Shown: in pieces, positions 60,477 through 64,000 of the stretch | Numbering within the stretch: the first letter of the stretch is position 1 | Layout of the letters: the number at the start of each line of letters is the position of its first letter | Source: Herbaspirillum sp. AP02 | GTDB lineage: Bacteria; Pseudomonadota; Gammaproteobacteria; Burkholderiales; Burkholderiaceae_D | Assembly (NCBI RefSeq): GCF_015767275.1 | Contig: NZ_JADWMY010000014.1 | Span: forward strand, 1 to 64,000 | Reading direction: 5' to 3' | Length of the DNA stretch: 64,000 bases | Made by a program: the position numbers and the translations under genes | Notes under the pieces: model-generated | Told to the model about the DNA's origin: nothing | What the model saw: the letters and a program-made list of their open reading frames with translations, nothing else | The model's database searches: none

Positions 60477-61370
60477 ATGGCCGACATCGAACCCAATTGG
60501 GAGTGGTACCGAACCTTCCTCAAGGTCTTGGAGACGGGCTCGCTGTCAGCGGCCGGACGCGAGATGGGCCTGACGCAGCCGACCGTGGGCCGCCATATCG
60601 ACCAGCTGGAATCGACGCTGGGACTGAAACTCTTCGTTCGCTCCTTCGACGGCTTTTCGCCCACTGACGCAGCGCTGGAACTGAAACCCTATGCAGCCGG
60701 GATTGCCGCCACCTCCGCTGCATTGCGCCGGGTCGCCAGCAGCCAGGGCAGGGAAGTGCGCGGAACCGTCAGGCTGACCGCCAGCGAAATCATCAGCGTG
60801 GAAGTGCTGCCGCCCATCCTGACCGAACTCAGACGTCAGCATCCGGAGTTGCGCGTCGAACTGGTCATGTCAAACAAGCCCGATGACTTGCTGCAGCGAG
60901 AGGCGGATATCGCCGTGCGCATGTTCAAGCCGTCGCAGGATGCACTGATTGCCAAACGGCTGGGCAGCATCGAATTGGGGCTACATGCCCACCAGCGCTA
61001 TCTTGCGGCCCACGGCACCCCTCGCTCGCTCGATGCGCTGGCCGATCATGCGCTCATCGGCTTCGACCAGGAAAGCGCCTATGTGCGCAAGGTATTGAAA
61101 GAGCTTCCCTGGCTTTCGCGTGCCATCCTGGCGTTCCGCACCGATAGCGACCTCGCACAACTGGCCGCCATCCGCGCTGGCTTCGGCATCGGCATCTGCC
61201 AGGTGGCGCTGGCCGCGAGGGACGATGCACTGGTGCGTCTGCTGCCCAGGCAATTCTCGCTCAAGATGGAAACATGGGTCGCCATGCATGAGGACTTGCG
61301 AGCAAGTCCGCGCTGCGCTGTGACATTTGCCGCCCTGGCAAAGGGCCTGAGCGCCTATATACGTAATTGA
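60477..61370 (+). CDS. LysR-family transcriptional regulator
   Basis: This 297-residue protein has an N-terminal winged HTH (VLETGSLSAAGREMGLTQPTVGRHIDQLE) and a co-inducer-binding domain from about residue 95. The overall form resembles regulators that contribute to simple divergently regulated metabolic genes. It probably activates the epimerase gene through the palindrome at 60410. Confidence 0.9.
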   Translation: MADIEPNWEWYRTFLKVLETGSLSAAGREMGLTQPTVGRHIDQLESTLGLKLFVRSFDGFSPTDAALELKPYAAGIAATSAALRRVASSQGREVRGTVRLTASEIISVEVLPPILTELRRQHPELRVELVMSNKPDDLLQREADIAVRMFKPSQDALIAKRLGSIELGLHAHQRYLAAHGTPRSLDALADHALIGFDQESAYVRKVLKELPWLSRAILAFRTDSDLAQLAAIRAGFGIGICQVALAARDDALVRLLPRQFSLKMETWVAMHEDLRASPRCAVTFAALAKGLSAYIRN

Positions 61371-61533
61371 CGTCCGCGTCGGGCGTTCAGGCAGCTTCTG
61401 CCGATTCTTCTCGAACGCCGAGTTTTTCCCTCCCTCTGTCCAGACAGCGATCAATTGCGCATTCGCAATTGATCAACAACCACAAGGTCCGTTGTTTCTT
61501 TCTCCCCATCGCAACGAAAGTTGTTGACCACTT

Positions 61534-61570
61534 AGAATGATCGTTCTACTATACATAGAACGATCATTCT
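61534..61570. promoter_or_regulatory. TetR operator palindrome
   Basis: AGAATGATCGTTCTA and TAGAACGATCATTCT are 15-bp inverted repeats with a 7-base spacer. The arms are themselves palindromic (GAATGATC/GATCATTC). It is 13 bp before the TetR ATG, the usual place for autorepression. Confidence 0.8.
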
Positions 61571-61582
61571 CACCTGGTTCAC

Positions 61583-62194
61583 ATGGATACTACTGACGAC
61601 TCCCCTCTCACCGCCCGGCTGCTGGCCGCGACCGAGAAACTCATCTATTCGGGGGGCATTCACGCCACCGGCATGGATGCCATCGTGAAGGCGTCCGGTG
61701 TGGCGCGGCGCAGTATCTACCAGCTTTATTCAAACAAGGAAGCCCTGGTCGCGGCCGCGCTGCTGGCGAGAGACCAACGGTGGATGGCGTGGTTTATCGA
61801 TGCGACTTCGCAAACCAGTGCTCCGCTTGAGCGACTTGCGTCGATCTTTCCTGCGCTGCGCCAATGGTTTGAAACCGAGGATTTCCACGGCTGCGCATTT
61901 ATCAATGCCGCCGGTGAGCTTGGAGGGGTCAATCCCGAGATTGGCGCGGTAGCAGCGCTGCACAAGCAACGCTTGCTCTCCTATCTCCGTGAGCTGACCA
62001 ATGCGTCAGGCTTGAACAATCCGGACGAAATCGCGAACTATTTTCTGATTCTTATCGACGGCGCAACTGCAGTGGCCATGGTCACTGGCGATACAGGTGC
62101 CGCCGATAGCGCTGGTAGAGCGGCCGCTCTGCTTTTATCCACCCTGCAGCAGCAGGCGGGGTCCGTTTCACCTAAACATTCACGTCACCATTGA
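61583..62194 (+). CDS. TetR-family transcriptional regulator
   Basis: This 203-residue protein has an N-terminal HTH (DAIVKASGVARRSIYQLYSNKEAL) and a ligand-binding C-terminal domain (AINAAGELGGVNPEIG). It probably represses itself and the DUF1348 gene, which follows nine bases later, through the palindrome at 61534. The co-transcribed gene suggests a small-molecule response. Confidence 0.85.
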   Translation: MDTTDDSPLTARLLAATEKLIYSGGIHATGMDAIVKASGVARRSIYQLYSNKEALVAAALLARDQRWMAWFIDATSQTSAPLERLASIFPALRQWFETEDFHGCAFINAAGELGGVNPEIGAVAALHKQRLLSYLRELTNASGLNNPDEIANYFLILIDGATAVAMVTGDTGAADSAGRAAALLLSTLQQQAGSVSPKHSRHH

Positions 62195-62203
62195 GGTCAT
62201 ATC

Positions 62204-62683
62204 ATGTCATCCAATACTGAAGTTCGTCCGCCCCTTCCGCCGTTCACCCACGAGTCCGCCATTCAGAAGGTGCGCCTGGCCGAAGATGGGTGGAACACCC
62301 GCGATGCAGCAAAAGTCTCTCTTGCCTACAGCCTGGATACGCGCTGGCGTAATCGTGCCGAGTTCGCCAACGGCCGGGACGAAGCACGCGCCTTCCTCGA
62401 GCGCAAGTGGGCCAAGGAGTTGGAATATCGCCTCATCAAGGAACTGTGGGCATTCAACGGAAACCGCATTGGCGTGCGCTATGCCTATGAATGGCGCGAC
62501 GATTCCGGCAACTGGTTCCGCTCCTACGGCAACGAGAACTGGGAATTCAATGAAGACGGGCTGATGCAGAACCGTTACGCCTGCATCAACGACCGGCCCA
62601 TCACTGAAAGCGAAAGGCTGTTCCGCTGGCCGCTCGGACGTCGCCCCGACGATCACCCCGGCCTGTCCGACCTGGGACTCTGA
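62204..62683 (+). CDS. DUF1348/NTF2-like protein
   Basis: This 159-residue protein has the SnoaL/NTF2-like cone fold of the DUF1348 family: [21 protein letters not shown] at the start, [36 protein letters not shown] in the middle, and [12 protein letters not shown] near the end. The function is unknown; family members are often carried next to TetR regulators. Translated from ATG preceded by AGGTCAT. Confidence 0.85.
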   Translation: MSSNTEVRPPLPPFTHESAIQKVRLAEDGWNTRDAAKVSLAYSLDTRWRNRAEFANGRDEARAFLERKWAKELEYRLIKELWAFNGNRIGVRYAYEWRDDSGNWFRSYGNENWEFNEDGLMQNRYACINDRPITESERLFRWPLGRRPDDHPGLSDLGL

Positions 62684-62702
62684 GCTGGTCTCGCCGTCGC
62701 GC

Positions 62703-62873
62703 CTACTTCGGCCCGGCCGTACGCAAGTCCGGCGCGACGACACCTCTGTCTTCCTTGATGCGGATGAACACGGTCATCAGGAATGCGATGAGCAGCAGAC
62801 CTGAGAGGAACATCAGCCCGGTGCCTGCCGAGTGACCTTGCGCCTTTACATAGCCAATCAGCGATGGGCCCAT
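62703..62873 (-). pseudogene. C-terminal fragment of an MFS transporter
   Basis: On the minus strand the sequence reads GPSLIGYVKAQGHSAG followed by a hydrophobic helix (GLMFLSGLLLIAFLMTVFI), a basic tail (RIKEDRGVV) and a stop at 62703. This is the last helix and tail of an MFS transporter. The upstream part is absent: at 62873 the sequence changes to an unrelated GntR fragment on the opposite strand. Confidence 0.7.
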
Positions 62874-63051
62874 GCTGTCCTATCGCTCCATGCGACAGCG
62901 CGACCGCTACCCGGAGCATTGCCGGCAACATCTGCATGTACTCGACCTGCTGGTCAAGGAGCGCAATGATGAAGCCTCGGAGTTCATGAAAGAGCAGCTG
63001 CAATACACCCTGTCGTCGATTTCGAAGATCGGGGACATTCTGAAACCCTAG
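62872..63051 (+). pseudogene. C-terminal fragment of a GntR-family regulator (FCD domain)
   Basis: The plus-strand frame from 62872 gives MLSYRSMRQRDRYPEHCRQHL, then HVLDLLVKERNDEASEFMKEQ and a stop at 63051. This fits the last two helices of an FCD-domain GntR regulator. The DNA-binding half is missing, so the gene is broken. It is joined directly to the MFS fragment. Confidence 0.65.
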
Positions 63052-63066
63052 CCGACCACTGACACC

Positions 63067-63798
63067 ATGAATCCGACTCCCGCCGTCCGCTCCGCATTGA
63101 CCCCGACTGGCAAGCTGCTTGCCTCCATCAACCTGGGTAACCCCATCCTCGCAGGACGTGATGCGGAAGGCCATCCCTGCGGTGTATCGGTCGACCTGGC
63201 GGGAGCGCTGGCACGTGCGCTGGACGCAGAACTGGAATTGGTCGTGTTTGATGCTGCCGGCAAGTCGGTTGAAGCGGTCGCGGCAGAACAGGCCGATTTC
63301 GGCTTCTTCGCCATCGACCCTGTGCGGGGTCAGCAAATCGCCTTCACGGCGCCCTATGTGCTGATTGAAGGCTACTACCTGGTCAAGAATGAATCGCCGC
63401 TGAAGACCAACGACGAAGTCGACCGTGCCGAACATCGCGTCGTCGTCGGCAAAGGCAGTGCCTATGACCTTTACCTGACGCGCGAACTGAAGAACGCCAC
63501 CATTCTGCGCTCGCCGACCTCCCCCACTGTGGTCCAGCATTTCCTCCAGGAAGCTGCCGAAGTGGCTGCCGGCGTGAAGCAACAACTGGAGCATGACGCC
63601 GCTCGAATCGGCGGACTGCGCCTGCTCAACGAACGCTTCATGGTGATTCAGCAGGCCATGGGTACACCGAAGAGCCGCGGCACGGAAGCAGCTGACTTCC
63701 TGGCCGCGTTTGTGGAGAAGATGAAGGCCTCAGGCTTTGTCGCCGAGGCCTTGAATCGTCACAACATCAACGGTGCATCCGTTGCTCCCGCAGCATAG
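63067..63798 (+). CDS. SBP_bac_3-type substrate-binding protein without signal peptide
   Basis: This 243-residue protein has a periplasmic-binding-protein fold of the amino-acid type: GKLLASINLGNPILAGRDAEGHPCGVSVDLAGALA, then VGKGSAYDLYL and FLAAFVEKMKAS. No export signal precedes it, so it may be cytoplasmic or its true start may be elsewhere. No permease or ATPase is adjacent. It may have been left over from the rearrangement just upstream. Confidence 0.75.
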   Translation: MNPTPAVRSALTPTGKLLASINLGNPILAGRDAEGHPCGVSVDLAGALARALDAELELVVFDAAGKSVEAVAAEQADFGFFAIDPVRGQQIAFTAPYVLIEGYYLVKNESPLKTNDEVDRAEHRVVVGKGSAYDLYLTRELKNATILRSPTSPTVVQHFLQEAAEVAAGVKQQLEHDAARIGGLRLLNERFMVIQQAMGTPKSRGTEAADFLAAFVEKMKASGFVAEALNRHNINGASVAPAA

Positions 63799-64000
63799 CT
63801 CATTCCCCAGGGTCACCAGCGGCGCCGGTGACCGTAAGGCCGCGACTGTCGTTCGCCAGCTTCGGGCAGCACTCACCTTCCTATACACAGCCCCTATTGC
63901 GCTGGTCAGTAGCACGTGTACTCACCGCTCGGCATCTGCAATCACGACAACCACTGCGACTTTATCTGATGAGCTGAGAAGGCAACCATAAGGCAATTTG
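63799..64000. other. Gene-free end of window
   Basis: The last 202 bp after the SBP gene contain no gene or clear hairpin. The window edge cuts whatever follows. Confidence 0.4.

Overview
The window looks like a piece of a betaproteobacterial chromosome, probably Burkholderiales and perhaps an Oxalobacteraceae/Herbaspirillum-like strain. That placement is inferred from the gene families and gene style in the right third (OmpC-type porin, aromatic catabolism, PotABCD-like importer, LysR/TetR/IclR/AraC regulators); no rRNA or tRNA was found to anchor it. By eye, positions 1-39,900 are more AT-rich and full of accessory genes, while 39,900-64,000 reads as ordinary GC-rich chromosome.

Region 1 (1-10,960) is transposition machinery. 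Short TGGGTCA repeats lie at the extreme left. Next come a HAD hydrolase and a long TnsD/TniQ-type protein on the minus strand, a set of TGTCTCAGACT repeats, and a Cys-phosphatase and a DUF6471-type protein that share a palindromic operator. A tightly overlapping plus-strand operon follows: TnsC-like ATPase, a second TniQ, TnsA-like nuclease and TnsB-like DDE transposase. The gene order (C-Q-A-B) is unusual, and the TnsC-like protein has lost the Walker A lysine and the acidic residue of Walker B.

Region 2 (10,960-33,000) is a defence/accessory cargo zone. It holds two HEPN-type proteins, a GNAT next to a LexA box and a broken umuD-like remnant, and an Avs-like three-gene operon (2146-aa Cap4-nuclease/STAND protein, a helper, DUF2513). 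It also holds a TraB/GumN protein, a membrane protein, four evenly spaced TGTCCGAAA repeats, three XRE regulators with their own operators, a TIR-domain protein, and a large unknown protein facing a proteasome-like Ntn hydrolase across a highly structured intergenic region. An AlbA_2 protein and a decayed IS3 transposase close the zone.

Region 3 (33,228-39,598) is a five-gene operon: metallophosphoesterase with a C-terminal effector-associated-like domain, all-helical GASH-type protein, two TRAFAC GTPases and a GAP1-type protein. Its composition matches the predicted GTPase-centred conflict systems, which as far as I know lack a demonstrated mechanism. It is the best candidate here for an under-described system.

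Region 4 (39,933-59,042) is an aromatic-acid catabolic neighbourhood: CMD-family protein, MFS transporter, porin, AraC regulator, ring-cleavage (LigA/LigB-like) and two alpha/beta hydrolases, flavin monooxygenase, Rieske oxygenase with its reductase, DinB protein, IclR regulator, CoA ligase, ABC importer with a fused double permease, and enoyl-CoA hydratase. Together these suggest uptake, CoA activation/side-chain shortening, O-demethylation or hydroxylation, and extradiol cleavage of a plant phenolic. Region 5 (59,410-64,000) holds a NAD(P)-binding epimerase-like protein opposite a LysR, a TetR with a DUF1348 protein behind a perfect operator palindrome, a scar where C-terminal pieces of an MFS gene and a GntR gene have been joined, and an SBP_bac_3-type protein.
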